A stretch of 29,943 bases of DNA from Rhizopus sp. PT2906 (GCA_025529335.1 JAMYHX010000517.1:1-29943), one strand, 5' to 3'. Numbered from the stretch's first letter, positions 17,763 to 29,199 are shown. The notes: a model not told the origin generated them from the letters alone. Made by a program: numbers and translations.

Positions 17763-20700
17763 ATGAGCTCAAATGCTTCGAGCAACAAGCCAACTATAGC
17801 TGAGCTACATAAAATATTAGCAACTGGAAAAAGTTTGGACCAAACTATAACAAAAGAGCTCGGATACCCTGATCTTACCGACTTGTTTAGTAAATAAGAA
17901 AAAAAAACTCACCTCTGCGTGTCTCGAACTCACAATCTGTATAAAGGCACAGGCGCTTCAGATGCATATACGACTTCGTTTGCTAGCTTGAAGCAAGAGC
18001 TTGTTTCAATCACTGACAAGCAGTTCCCAGAACAAATTAAATCAAAAATAGATGGTTTGTATATGTCTCTTTCTTTTACTACTATACTCACTTCTTTTCT
18101 TTATATACAAAGAAACTCGTTGCCGTAGCTTTGTTGGAATATTAAAAGAAATTAAGCGAGCATGGATTAGTCTTGATCACTGCTTATATTTGTGGGATTA
18201 CAATACAGGGTAAAGTGGATGTGTGCGTGTCAAGGGGAATACTGTTTATTTATCACCATTGTTTTAGTGGAGATATATGTGAATATGTGGATCAAGATCA
18301 ACCAATTACCGCTGTAGGCCTTGTAAAGCCTAAACCAGGTAAGAATCATGCACCATAGTTGACAATGAATTCAACTGATATGTTCCATGTTTGGCAGGTG
18401 TATTTAACCCCAAAATTGATTATCTTTTGATTGTTGCCACTGCACTACAGATTATTCCACTCGGCATAAATGTATCAGAACCTACTCAACTTGGAGAGCA
18501 ATCAGTTGTGAATTTGATAGCGGTCAACTTGGCTATTCCGAGTGATGACATTAGTATGAGATCAGTCGTTGGTACAGCTGATGGAAGAATATTTATGGTT
18601 GGAAGCCCAACTGGAGACGAAACAAACAACACGGGTCATTTGTATGAATTAGTTTACAATGTAAGTTTGAATAATGAAAAGGAAAGGGGGGACAGTTTAT
18701 AAACATACTATAGGTACCTACTAAATGGACTGGACCTCTATGTCAGCTCGTTTGTAGAACAGAAAATATACTCAACAGATTCTTGCCAACACCCTTAAAG
18801 ATGAAATCAGATTCACGCGTAAAGAGTGTAGTGATTGACAGCGAGCGTAGAATACTGTATATTCTCAACTTTGATTCAAGTATTGAAGTAAGTTCCTTTC
18901 TTCTTTGATGACGCGTTTTACTTATTATTTGTGTAGGTCGTTTACATTGGAACTCATGAATACACCCCAGTCATCAAATATAAAAGCGTTATTGAACATG
19001 CACAAAATATGTGCCGTCAGCATCAAAGAGTCTGTGATCCAGAAGAATTTCTAATTTCATCACTACACATCATCCCTAAAAAGGAGTCCCAAAAGATCTA
19101 TTTGATGGCGATGACAACAGGTGGTTACAGACTCTATTTCAGTGGACACGCAAATGCGCTTCGCATGTATGCACCTGTCAGTGGAACGACCGATAGACCA
19201 AGTACATTAGAACTAGTCCATGTCCGTTTCCCTCCGGCAGAGGCCAACTTACATCCAGATGAGCCAAAGGCAATCTATCATACAACTTATTACAGTCGCG
19301 GTACCTGTATATCGGCAAAGGCCAACAAAGAGTTTGATTCAGTTCATATTACGGCTCTTGCGTCCGTGCAACAAGAACAATCGAGCGCTATCAACTTTGG
19401 TTATACAGTAAGTTTGAGAAAAGAGTATATGTCCACAGCATATTTACAATTTCTTTCTGTAGAATGTCAATAGAATGCCCTTTATCGAAACAGCTGCTTC
19501 TACTGATACGAAATTTAGAATTGCGGCTATAGATGAGATCATGACTGGAAACGAACTGCGTGAATTGGCTCAACAGCTTTCAGATCCTCAAAGAACATTT
19601 GTGGCAGTATCTATTGGTTCTATATGCGCCTACCACAAGAAGAGACCTGTGGACATACTCGAGCATCTTATAGCGAACTATCGGCCTTCAAACGAGAGTC
19701 AACGAAAGGAAATTATGACATTTTTTGATGAATTTGGTAAAGCAGAGACATGTGCCATGTGCCTTTCGATTATCTGCGACAGTGGTGATAAACAAACTAT
19801 TGACACAGCAACGTATCTGTTTTTTGAATATGGAGGTGTGCCTGCCGCAAGTAAGGCTAATCAAGTACCGAACAACTATTTAGCACATGCCGATACCATG
19901 AGCGGAGTGACCTATAGTGGGAAGCATGATGGCTTTGTTCTGTTTTTAGCCAGACTCTTAGGGCCTATTTGGACAACAAAGTTGTTTGTACCAAGGTAAT
20001 AGAAAAAATAGGGAATAGGTTTATTGATGACTAACAAAGTATTACAGTAAGGATGGGAAAGTATATGTCAATAGCTGCAATAAAGAAGACAATCCATTCA
20101 TTACGGTCAGACGAAAGCTACTTCGACTCAAGACATTTATGGATGCGCACAAAGGTTTCCATGATCCTGCCACCATTTCTGATCCTCGTTTCCAAACACT
20201 TGATTCTAAAATATTAGCTCTTTACTTGGACGAACAACGATCTGTACACGAGCTCTATTTATTCCTTTTACAATGCATCGACTCTATTGAATTTTCCGTC
20301 TTTTTATGGGACGCTAATACACGAAATACCCTTCAACGATATATATCTGTTGATACACCAAGTTTGTTAAAAGATTTGGACATCAAGATGATGCTCACGA
20401 TGCAGGAAGGCCGTGACTTTTGCCACGAACTTGTCATCACAGCCGTCGATGAGGTCACTGTGAAGAACGCCGCGGCGTTTAATGAAACTGTCTCAACCGA
20501 TCTGCAACAACGATGCCCTGTATTCTTTAGCCGTGGTGACTTTTTCTTCTTTAGGGTAAGTCTTTATTTTATATACATATATGTCTGTCACTAATGACAA
20601 TCTGTAGGGCGTGGAGTATATCCGACGAGCTCTGCATGATGATTCAGAAAACGAAAAAAGATACTTTTTACAGCAATCGCTTTCACAGTTCCAACAAGCA

Positions 20701-21552
20701 TCTGATCAAATATCCGAGGCTCATATCAGTAGCATCTGTTCCTTCTATCAAGCACAATCCTTCCATGTTGGCGTTGTCGAACTCATGCTGGACCGTGCTC
20801 AAAAGCTTGATCCTCAACAGCAAGCGCTCGCTGTATTTGAATCTGGAGGACAAGGAGACGAAGCAAGCAAAGCGCTCTATGATGCCCGTACAAAAGCATA
20901 CAACTATATATTTTTGGCACTCAAAGATGCTAGGTCACTACTACAGCCCAAGGTAGACATGAGCCGACGTGTGCCCATTGCGGACAAGGCCGTCTATGTG
21001 AAGCAGGTGTTTGAATCAGCGCTCCAGAACAAAGACCCATTGTTCCATTATAAACTCTACTATTGGTACATCAATGAGAACATGATGGATGAACTGTTGG
21101 CAGTCGACACCGAATTCTTAGTACCCTTCTTTTCCAAGGTTGTCCAGGACGAATACATCTCACTCAATTTCCTATGGCAGTACTATCGAGGCAAGACCCA
21201 GTTTTATAAATCTGCGATATGTCTTACACGACTGGCAGAAATGCCAAGTGATCAGATCACATTAGAGGCACGCATGAAATACCTGGCATACGCTCGCGTC
21301 AACTGTCGATGTGGTGAAAAGGAAACAGATATTTCCAATTACACTCGTGTACAGTTGGCTGAACGAATCGATACACGCATGAATACATGTCGCCTTCAGA
21401 TACGTATTCAGAATATATTAAAAAATTCTGGTAATATAGATGCGATTGCTGCTGCAAAAGAGTTAGACTATCAGTTATTTGATGACGAACATAAATTATA
21501 TTCGTATGCTGAAAGATTCCCTCAGTTACAAGACTTGTTTAAATCAATATAA
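17763..21552 (+). CDS. NUP155: Nuclear pore inner-ring nucleoporin NUP155/NUP170
   Basis: It is a scaffold subunit of the nuclear pore inner ring. Exons: 17763-17889, 17953-18054, 18113-18209, 18268-18338, 18398-18660, 18714-18887, 18937-19407, 19463-19995, 20048-20555, 20608-21552. They total 3291 nt, 1096 residues; introns are 49-63 nt, all GT-AG. Family signatures in the N-terminal propeller: KEIKRAWISLDHCLYLWDYN, ITAVGLVKPKPGVF, TADGRIFMVG, ERRILYILNFDSSIEVVYIG and GGYRLYFSG (human: ISRAWLTIDSDIFMWNYE, ILAVGLVKPKAGIF, GVRLYFS). A helical solenoid fills the rest. The first intron is needed to skip an in-frame TAA at 17896-17898. The protein ends at LYSYAERFPQLQDLF, where animal homologues continue YAEPFDLWECKLAI for about 200 residues more, so it is short at the C-terminus. 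It converges on APC5, 39 bp apart. Confidence 0.92.
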
Positions 21553-21591
21553 AATAAAAAGAGAGAGAGACAATAATAGATGACTTTTTAT

Positions 21592-22204
21592 TTATTGACT
21601 AGTGGCTTCGGCGTACGTTCTACGTAAATCCAATTCGAGATCTTTAGACTTCATCAAGAGTACCTTATTTTAATGTTAATAAGATCATTCGACCTTTATA
21701 CACACACTTACTTTGGGAAACACACGCTCAAGCATGATGATCGCCTTTCTCTTTAAATCTGCATTCTTTGATCGAATGTATATTCTTACCAGCTTGATGA
21801 CAGCGATATAAAAGTTTCTTGTATTGTAAGCTAACTTGCTTTGCGTCATTGCCTTCTGTAGGATGGGTATAGCTCCATTATGATATCCCATTTGCTATAG
21901 AAATTAAGATATAGATACGATACTTGTTAATGAAACTCACTTACTATGTATGTCTCTGCTTTCATAACCAACAAAGTATCCAAGCCAGACGCCTTGTCCC
22001 TTTTCTGTATCTGTTCCTGGATACGATCTAGTATGCCAAGAGCGCTTTCGAATTCTCTATTATCAACTAATGTTTGGACATTTTTATATATCCCATTCAG
22101 ATACTCATCTGAATTAGGTCCTAGTGTTGAATATAGCAACTCAGATTGTATATCCAAATATTTTCTAGACACAAAAGGAGGGGTGAGTTCTCCTTGATAA
22201 AGTA

Positions 22205-22235
<31 letters not shown>

Positions 22236-24268
22236 GCCTTTTTCTATTATTTGTCTGCTTAAGAAGATTGGCCCGTGTTATTTTCCAATCCATTAATAGT
22301 ACACTTTCTTTAGGATACTGTCTTGTAAACATGTCTATCAGGTCAATTGCCATTTCAGACTCGCCGGCTAATTCAAGCTTATATATAATGAGCTATAACG
22401 ATTTGCCAAGTCTGTGTAAAATACCATTTTTGCATTTAAAAGAACTGTCTTTTCAATATCTTCAATACGGCTATCTTTTACGTTCTTGGCTAGTTCCAAG
22501 TAAGATGATACGAGTGTACTGTTACCTAGACATAAAGACATAAATAAAAGCCGAATCATAAAGTTAGCAACTTACCACAACGAAGCCAAGCTAGAGCAGT
22601 AATAAGGTACTGTACACGATCCATCTGTTCGATATCTTTCATGATTATATTAATGGATGTCTTGTATAATATCTCAAACACATGTTTATTTGAGTCACCC
22701 TATAACCACGTATTATCAGACTGGTTTTACTTGCAAGCAATAATCATACCCTGCAAATCATGTCTCGTGCAAGAGTCAATGCCTTCATGTTGTTCAAGTA
22801 ATCATCTGTAAAGGAACTACTTCCTTGAAAGTAATGATTTTTTCGACATGTTTCTATCCAACTATACAATCAGGTTAACCATAGAACCACATGGGATTTT
22901 CTGTTTCTTACTATTGAATTTCTTGTAGACAGTATTCATCCTTATTTTTCCTTGCCGCTGTTAGAGCATCATTAAAGGCCTAAAGGATGGTTCAGTAAGA
23001 ATAAATGAAAATCCCATGTCTTACAAATAATGCATCAGAAAAGTGACCAAACTTGTATTCCAAGATACCAAGGTTAAGCAAGGCGTATTGAATCTCACTA
23101 TAAGAATATATAATCAGTACCTTTTTCCCTTTTTTTGTGATGATGATATATACACTCCTTGATTAACGGATGAATCAAAATAGATGTGTAAGTGATACAA
23201 TGATTGAACATGTTCCTTGGACAGAGCATAATTCAGATACTTCATTTGATGAATATAAGGAACATCAGGCACACACTGTTCTAATTCACGCAAGTAGTTG
23301 TGCATCACAGTAGGATGTATACTACTTTGACCCGTTTCTAACAATTATTAAGTAGCTACTTCTATATGGTCAGTCTAGATCCTTACTTTCGATCATCTCG
23401 GCTTGTGCTCTGAGAAAGGTAACTATGTTGTGCTCTGATATCCATCGTTCCTCTTTTTACGCATGTCTTCAATCATATCATTTCTGTATACAATTGAATC
23501 TTACCTTGTTGATCTGTGAATATATTATCACCCGCCTGATGAGAACAGTACATATCAAATGCTCTAAACAGGTCATAGAAGCGATCATCAGGCATACTTT
23601 CAAATTCTACATGACATTTTCTTATAAACAAGCCAAACACGCACTCTTTTTGCTATTTAGAAATGTGTTATGATAAATAACAAGCATTATATTTTGGTTA
23701 TACCAAAAGGATATGGTCTTGTGATTGAATCTACAAGGGGGAGTTAAGATAGTGTTTATATCATATTGATAATCTACCTCTGCTTCATTGTCAAGAAGGG
23801 ATGTAATATCTATATATGTATCAAGTGTATGTGAGCCTACATCTCTTAAATTTATATCATTTTCGTTACTCTTTAGAAAGCTCTCTAGTCTCTCTGGTCT
23901 TCTTAACGCGTTTATCTTTTCAAAAAGAGTCAATATGTATTTGATATAAATACTCTCCTTACATCATTGACAATATCCTCAACAGTATATGTAATAATGT
24001 TGTCATCGTCAGTGAATGTTTCAATAGTTGCAATTACTTGTCTTAATGTTGGTTCTGAGCATGTCTCTTCACATCTCGATTCATTCTACAACAGTCATTA
24101 TTCTCTCTCTTCTCCCTTTTTCATTTTTTATATAAATACCAAGACACTCTTTGTCAAGAACAAGATAAACTTATAAGTAATGAATTCAGAAAGCTGGTAT
24201 TGACAGAACTTTTTTATTAATAGCAAAAGGATGATTCTATAAGGTGTGTTATATCCAACATGCAACAT
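21592..24268 (-). CDS. APC5: Anaphase-promoting complex subunit 5
   Basis: It is a TPR scaffold subunit of the APC/C ubiquitin ligase, which drives mitotic exit. Sixteen exons in transcript order: 24268-24140, 24085-23963, 23915-23778, 23730-23704, 23652-23505, 23452-23387, 23337-23156, 23093-23025, 22979-22912, 22861-22750, 22699-22576, 22525-22425, 22359-22238, 22164-21945, 21894-21712, 21663-21592 (1884 nt, 627 residues). APC5 features: N-terminal TPYRIILLLLIKKFC (family LTPHKIxxLxLIxEYC), ECVFGLFIRKCHVEFESM, the repeat YIHQMKYLNYALSKEH...LHIYFD (family HYLxYLNxLR...L..YFD), and ALLNLGILEYKFGHFSDAL. The C-terminal TPRs include GYHNGAIPILQKAMTQSKLA. Acceptors at 22360 and 23094 were chosen for phase; the rest are unambiguous. 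Intron 22237-22165 begins GC. The start codon lies only 24 bp after the SCP2 stop. Confidence 0.88.
22203..22236. repeat. (TA)n microsatellite inside an APC5 intron
   Basis: A near-uninterrupted TA run that abuts the non-canonical GC splice donor of APC5 intron 22237-22165 (minus-strand donor reads AAG then GCATAT). Confidence 0.9.
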
Positions 24269-24292
24269 AAAGAAGAAAAAGATTTTTATTGG

Positions 24293-25001
24293 CTAAAGGG
24301 AGCTTGTATTTGTCTTTTTGAAAAAGTCTTCATTATTCTTCATAAACTCAATAGCACGCTAATAAGAAAAAGAATAAGAAAGGGTATATCACACCATAAA
24401 TTATGTACCTCTCTTCCACCAGCCTTTTCAAACACTTCTTCAAGTTTTTGAGCTAAAACTAAATCACCGCGTACTTTTATTCTTCCTGCCATGTATGCCT
24501 TTACGCCCGTCAGACTATTGAACTATTAATAAGGATATTCATGATGCTAAAGGGAAGAATAACTTACCCTCCGGTAATAAAGTTAAGTAAATCATGATCC
24601 TCCACTTGAATCTTGATCGTCTTTACTTTAAACACTTTTGCTCTCTTGATCATATCCTTATGTGTCGTGATGATAGGCTGAACCGTATTTCCTATGGTAA
24701 AATACGCGTATACATATATCCTAGTTCATACATATGCAAAATTTAAATACCTTGTAATAACAAGTACCTATAGGATATATGTATATGTATATGTATGTAT
24801 ATATATATATTTAATATACGACAGTTCTTGTTTCTACACTTCAAAATACCATGTAGCCACAGGCTGTTTCTTCTTGGTGACATGAATGACGTATAATCCC
24901 TTAATATTTGGCCAAAGTGAATCATCTTGGATCAATTGTTTTTCAATCTCGGGTAATAAAACATCAGCTACCAGTGGTTGCTTATTATTGTTTTCAGTCA
25001 T
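24293..25001 (-). CDS. SCP2 sterol-binding domain protein
   Basis: A free-standing sterol carrier protein 2 domain that binds lipids or acyl-CoA in a hydrophobic tunnel, usually peroxisomal. Exons in transcript order: 25001-24850, 24767-24751 (17 nt), 24691-24568, 24514-24409, 24358-24293; 465 nt, 154 residues. Motifs: IKGLYVIHVTKKKQPVATWY (family NGVYQFNITK..KPVATW), KTIKIQVEDHDLLNFITGGL (family ADVTItVEDEDFlnlatGKL) and GVKAYMAGRIKVRGDLVLAQ (family kAFMqGKlKIkGn..LAqKL). The 17-nt micro-exon is required: without it the frame breaks, with it the reading is ATWYLLLQGNTVQ. The protein ends TSSL; SSL is only a weak match to a PTS1, so peroxisomal import is uncertain. It lies 138 bp downstream of acyl-CoA oxidase and 24 bp upstream of APC5, all on the minus strand. 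Confidence 0.9.
24775..24813. repeat. TA/TATG microsatellite in the first SCP2 intron
   Basis: A run of TATATG and TATA units inside the 82-nt intron 24849-24768, the longest intron in that gene. Confidence 0.8.
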
Positions 25002-25089
25002 TATTTTTAAAAGAGAAAGAGAGAGAAGCAATAATAATAAGAGGGAGAATATATAAAGAAAATAACATGTGACACTCTCACAGGGATTT

Positions 25090-25111
25090 ACAATAATAAT
25101 AATAATAATAC
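25090..25111. repeat. (AAT)n trinucleotide repeat between SCP2 and acyl-CoA oxidase
   Basis: About six to seven AAT units in the 138-bp spacer, in the region expected to hold the oxidase 3' UTR and the SCP2 promoter. Confidence 0.85.
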
Positions 25112-25139
25112 AGTTTATTGAAGAAGGATATAAGAAGGT

Positions 25140-27324
25140 CTATAATTTAGCTAATTGGATCTGACTGCTTGTTGTTGTGTTCTTAATAAAGGGCTTAATA
25201 CATTCCTCATATCCATCAACCACCAAGGTATGATTCAGTGGTTCTCTTTCTGCCATTTCTGTCATTGATTCATACACTCTACCATCAAACCGTCCCAAGG
25301 CCGAATGCAAGTAATAATCAGGCAAGGCAAATGCGTCTACAAGAGAGACAGCTTCAGGTCTAATTTCATCCAAGAGTTCAATCACTTGTTGCTTCAACAT
25401 TTCGCTCTGTTCTGAAGAGAGATAGCTAGCTACCAAAAATTCAGAGAGCTCCTTTTCCATCGTGTGAAGAGCAAACAAGCTAGCCAACAAGCGAAGTACA
25501 CGGACTATAGGCTTGTATTGGGGTTGGGCTAATTGGCGGTCGTTTTGTAAGGCAACAATAAAATTACGGACCAAGATGAACTGACAGTGTGCCTTGGAGA
25601 TACGGGCGATTTCTACCAACATTGAGTTCCAGCTACGGCCGTGGCGATCGAGTTGTTCAGCTACTTTGGCAATACCATAGGCAGCACGGAAACCAAAGGC
25701 AGACAGGACCAGTTCGGGGTTTAAGAAATCGCTTGGTTTAGTAGCGGGGCACTTGGCTTTAGGGTTCTGCATGAATTGAGTGAGGTAATTGATCGTCTGA
25801 TTGTACTCTGATGGCTCAGCCTTTCCAGCAATCACATTACGGAATGTCTTGAGTAAGTAACGTGCGGTTTGTTGTGTAAGAATATAGTTGTCTCCTTCCC
25901 AAGTGACGTTAGGAAGTGTATCTTGATAGAATTGACCCAAGCCAGAGAACATACTGTAGCCATGACCACCACAGGCACGTCGACAGTCTTCGATCACATC
26001 AATGACCATAGTAGTCGTCAAACTTTTGAGACCAGAAGAGCTAGCATGAAGATCAGCCAGGAGGTTAAAGTTACCGGCCTTGATAGCTTTTTGATTCAGG
26101 TCATATAAACGCATCATTTCACGTCCCGTAAAGAAACAAGCATAGGCAGAGGCAACAGCAGGGAGCAGACGGTACTGTTGCATGGTATAATCCAAAACAG
26201 GCGTCTCAATTACTTTGTTATCCCACTTGCGAGGGTTGGCTGCATCCACAAATTGCTGACGGACGGCGGAATAACGAACAGCGACAGTAGCTGCCTTAGC
26301 CATAGCAACTCGAGCGTTCATGACGATGTGAGCACGAACAAAGACCATGGTACCATAGGATAACTTGGAATTGGGTGGTTTGGTATATTCTCCCGTAAAC
26401 TTGTTGACCTTGGAATAGTTGGCTAAGAAGGCAACATGAGGAATGCGGTAATGATCAAACATGATGAAACCATTGTCGACTGAATTAAAACCAAACTTGG
26501 GTCCAATATCACCCACAATGATGCCCTTCAACGGACGATGATCTTCCAAGCTACGAATCTGAACACAGAATGGGTGAGGACCCATATCCTTTCCATTGGT
26601 AATCAAACGAGCCATGACGATGGCATGAGTAGCAGCCTTACCGAGACCACCGATCCACCACTTAGCAGAGGTCAAGGTAGGGGAGTGAAGTTCAAATTGT
26701 TGTATCTCTGGTATATACGTGGCTGTGGTTTCCAGTCCCTGAACATTTGATCCGTGACCGAGCTATGATTTTTTTGTTAATTTTCACATGAATAAATAGT
26801 ATGTCATTTTACCTCTGTTTGTGCATAACAACCAATGATTTCATGCTTTAATGCAGGTTCAAGGAATAACTTCTTTTGTTCATCTGTCGTTTGATTCCTC
26901 AAAGTAGGAATGAACATATTGTAATGTAAAGTAAAGGGCGTAGATTGATCATATAAAAAGTTGGCTATTTGAACATCTGTTTCATCCCATTGATGTTCCC
27001 TATTTTAAAGGGTGTTATTCAAAGAGGTACACAATACACCTTCTCTTACCTAGCAATCTCAATCAAGCGTTTTTCTTTCCATAAAGATGTTGTGATCTTT
27101 TCTTTACGAGTTTGATAATATCTATTTGTCTTATCAAATGCAGGTTCTGTTTCTAATACTTGAAGGACCTTGCTCATCTTTTGAAGCCATTCTTCGGAAT
27201 ACATATATTTTGACAGTTCCTCAACATCAAAGGTACCTTTAGCTCTTTCATTAGCCAACAGTAATTCACCAGAAGGTCCCTTTGGAGCCAATTTGGGGAA
27301 CTTGGTAGCAACGTTATTATCCAT
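25140..27324 (-). CDS. Acyl-CoA oxidase, peroxisomal (AKL C-terminus)
   Basis: It catalyses the first, FAD-dependent step of peroxisomal beta-oxidation (acyl-CoA to trans-2-enoyl-CoA with H2O2 release). Exons in transcript order: 27324-27050, 26999-26813, 26762-25140; 2085 nt, 694 residues; both introns are 50 nt. Start MDNNVATKFPKLAPKGPSGE is the first good ATG; an upstream in-frame TTG extension is ignored. Hallmarks: GCYAQTELGHGSNVQGLETT (FAD site, about 148-167), TLTSAKWWIGGLGKAATHAI, and EDCRRACGGHGYSMFSGLG followed by TWEGDNYILTQQTARYL, whose Glu at about residue 443 fits the catalytic base. The C-terminus IQLAKL is a PTS1. Length matches ACOX (about 660-700). With the SCP2 gene downstream and carnitine acetyltransferase at 10.6 kb it makes a beta-oxidation theme. 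Confidence 0.96.
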
Positions 27325-27556
27325 TAAAATATATGTATAAGAAGAGATCAAAGAACACAACTTTTGATCTCTCCGCCTTTTATCTTAAATTTCTAAATTG
27401 AATTTCATATTTTTACTTAGTCATTCAAATTTCACAGCTTACCAGCAGAAAAAAAATATATTTTTACCCCGCACATGATTCATATTGTCAATGTGTGTCT
27501 GATTTCATGACCTGACAACAATCGGACCAATCATGAACTATACTTGACAAGATACA

Positions 27557-27757
27557 ATGGTTCCACAAATTTTTGTCGTTTTTGTTGTCAACGGATGGCT
27601 AAAGTACTATATACGACATGCACGGCTATGCGATGAAGAAAAGCTTTCTGAGCGCATCGAAGAAGCCTACGGCAAGGTGTCGCATGATAATCTAATGGTA
27701 TATGCTATCCACTCTATCTCTCGCTTTGATAATTGTCTGAAGAAGCAACATGTCTAA
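27557..27757 (+). pseudogene. Transposase-like C-terminal fragment, copy 1
   Basis: The open frame reads MVPQIFVVFVVNGWLKYYIR, then HARLCDEEKLSERIEEAYGK, then AIHSISRFDNCLKKQ. The E-RI-EAYG-V...HSI.xFxNCL.K pattern is what I recall at the C-terminus of DDE-type transposases common in Mucorales; the family is from memory only. In the same frame upstream there is a stop two codons before the ATG. About 90 bp of it (27568-27658) recurs in inverted orientation at 29353-29258. No catalytic domain remains. Confidence 0.45.
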
Positions 27758-27979
27758 CAATAAAAAAATTGACGAACCAAAAAGAATGCGGCAAAAAAAA
27801 AAAGATTATGTTATCTTGGCATTGGCATTTATTGATCAGTATATAAGTATTGTTTGTATAAACGAAATGATTACAATGCATAAATGCTTGATTTATAGAG
27901 TCCACTCTTTTTTGTTCTTTTAACGTCTTAAAAAATAATTGTCAACTTGGCGTTTGCCAAACAATTCAAATGAGAGAGT

Positions 27980-28550
27980 TTAATCGCATTGATTCCTACC
28001 TACGTATAAGCAAATCAACAGCTCAAAGGTTTTCAACGTATCTCCGTGGCTATGATAAAAGCCTTCTTCAATGAAACCAAAAGATGTCTCCATTATGATG
28101 ACTTCTTTTTTGTCTACACATCTAATACCATCGGCGTATACGTTCGTGATATCATTATGCCACACCCCAGGAATGCGCTGACTGTGATGATGGCCTTGAG
28201 CATGGTCTACACACCTATTTGACATGCATGTATGAGCTTCATTTTTAATAATCACATGCATAATATTACCAAGACATGGTTTCAAGCTACTTAAAAAAAA
28301 CGGGACCACACGTTCAACCCAAAAATTTCGTTCATGATCCATTCGAAACATGAAAGGATATGGGCTAAAAGCCTGTAAGGCGCAATGAAAACAATCGTAA
28401 AACGTGGCAATGGTGTTCATCAGGAGCACTTTCTCTGATAGTTCTTTTCAATGCCCAAACTTTGCTAGCGAAATCGACATCGTTTCCATCTGTTTCAGCC
28501 ATAAAAGTATTTTTCAGCTGATCCAAAACAAGAGGATATCCAGAGAGACT
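27980..28550 (-). pseudogene. Degenerate copy of an uncharacterised (probably Mucoromycota-specific) protein
   Basis: From 28550 down the frame reads SGYPLVLDQLK and then MAETDGNDVDFASKVWALK. It then shifts frame (between about 28330 and 28415) to PFMFRMDHERNFWVERVVPF and, further on, NVYADGIRCVDKKEVIIMET and SFGFIEEGFYHSHGDTLK, ending at TGA 27980. From memory, proteins with the order DxxFAxxVW, FMFRxxHERxxWVxxVVPxF, xxADGxxxxxxxxxxIxEsS and a DDTLK-like end recur in Mucorales genomes without known function. The frame break and lack of an intact start mark it as decayed. What is directly visible is the two complementary frames. Confidence 0.45.
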
Positions 28551-28974
28551 AGCAAAACGAAGTTGTTGTGGCGCACCTTATCAAGGATGACGCGGAGATC
28601 AGACGATATCTTTGACACAGGGATGCATGACATTATCAACGAACAAGAAGATTCAAGGGTGTACATTACACGCACGAGGAAATTCACAAGAGAATTAATG
28701 CTACAAGCTTGTAATGTTGTCAACAAACCTTTTCAATGTACAGCGTTAAGCTAAACCTATTCAGAGAACAGACATATTTACATGTTTCTCGAAGTAAGAT
28801 ATGAATTTATCTTTCAAGAAGAAAGAGATAAACAAAGAAATGTTATTTTTTTTATGTTGTCAGTTGATCAACAAAGAACCAAGGTCATTCAAGAGTAATT
28901 TATATCAAAGGATATCCCACAGGACAGCCTTAGGTTAGATAGACACTTTGGTAAAGTAAAGTTGTATAGTGACG
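28551..28974. other. Intergenic / repeat debris
   Basis: No supportable gene. A stretch at about 28664-28710 (+) resembles 29022-28975 read on the minus strand (RTRKFTR versus RTRKSTR), suggesting another pair of inverted relics. Confidence 0.35.
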
Positions 28975-29199
28975 CTACATGTAATGCCTCAAGGAAGCGC
29001 CCGTAGCAATAGCCCTTCTCGTAGATTTCCTCGTGCGCGTAGTGTTTACCTTTTCCATTATTTTAATTGTTTTTGTTATCTTTTGCCACCAGCCTTCCTC
29101 TTCTTCACTACCTTTATTTGCTTCATGTTGCTCATTGTGGTCTTGTAGAGGTGACTTGATTCGTATCTCTTCCAGTTTGCTACTTGATTGTTTGGCCAT
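28975..29199 (-). CDS. Hypothetical acidic/basic small ORF, 74 residues
   Basis: It starts MAKQSSSKLEEIRIKSPL and has an acidic patch (GSEEEEGWW) and a basic tail (TTRTRKSTRRAIAT). The frame is open for some codons upstream of the ATG (ALKEDQ), preceded by TTTCTTTGTACAG, which could be a splice acceptor, so this may be an internal exon. A possible donor (AAG, then GTAAAC at 29051-29046) would cut off the basic tail. It sits between repeat relics and may itself be one. No family recognised. Confidence 0.25.
   Translation of the reverse strand: MAKQSSSKLEEIRIKSPLQDHNEQHEANKGSEEEEGWWQKITKTIKIMEKVNTTRTRKSTRRAIATGASLRHYM

Noticed and set aside
17896..17898. In-frame TAA early in NUP155 suggesting a broken gene
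   Set aside because: A 63-nt GT-AG intron (17890-17952) removes it in phase and gives the reading DLFSASDAY.
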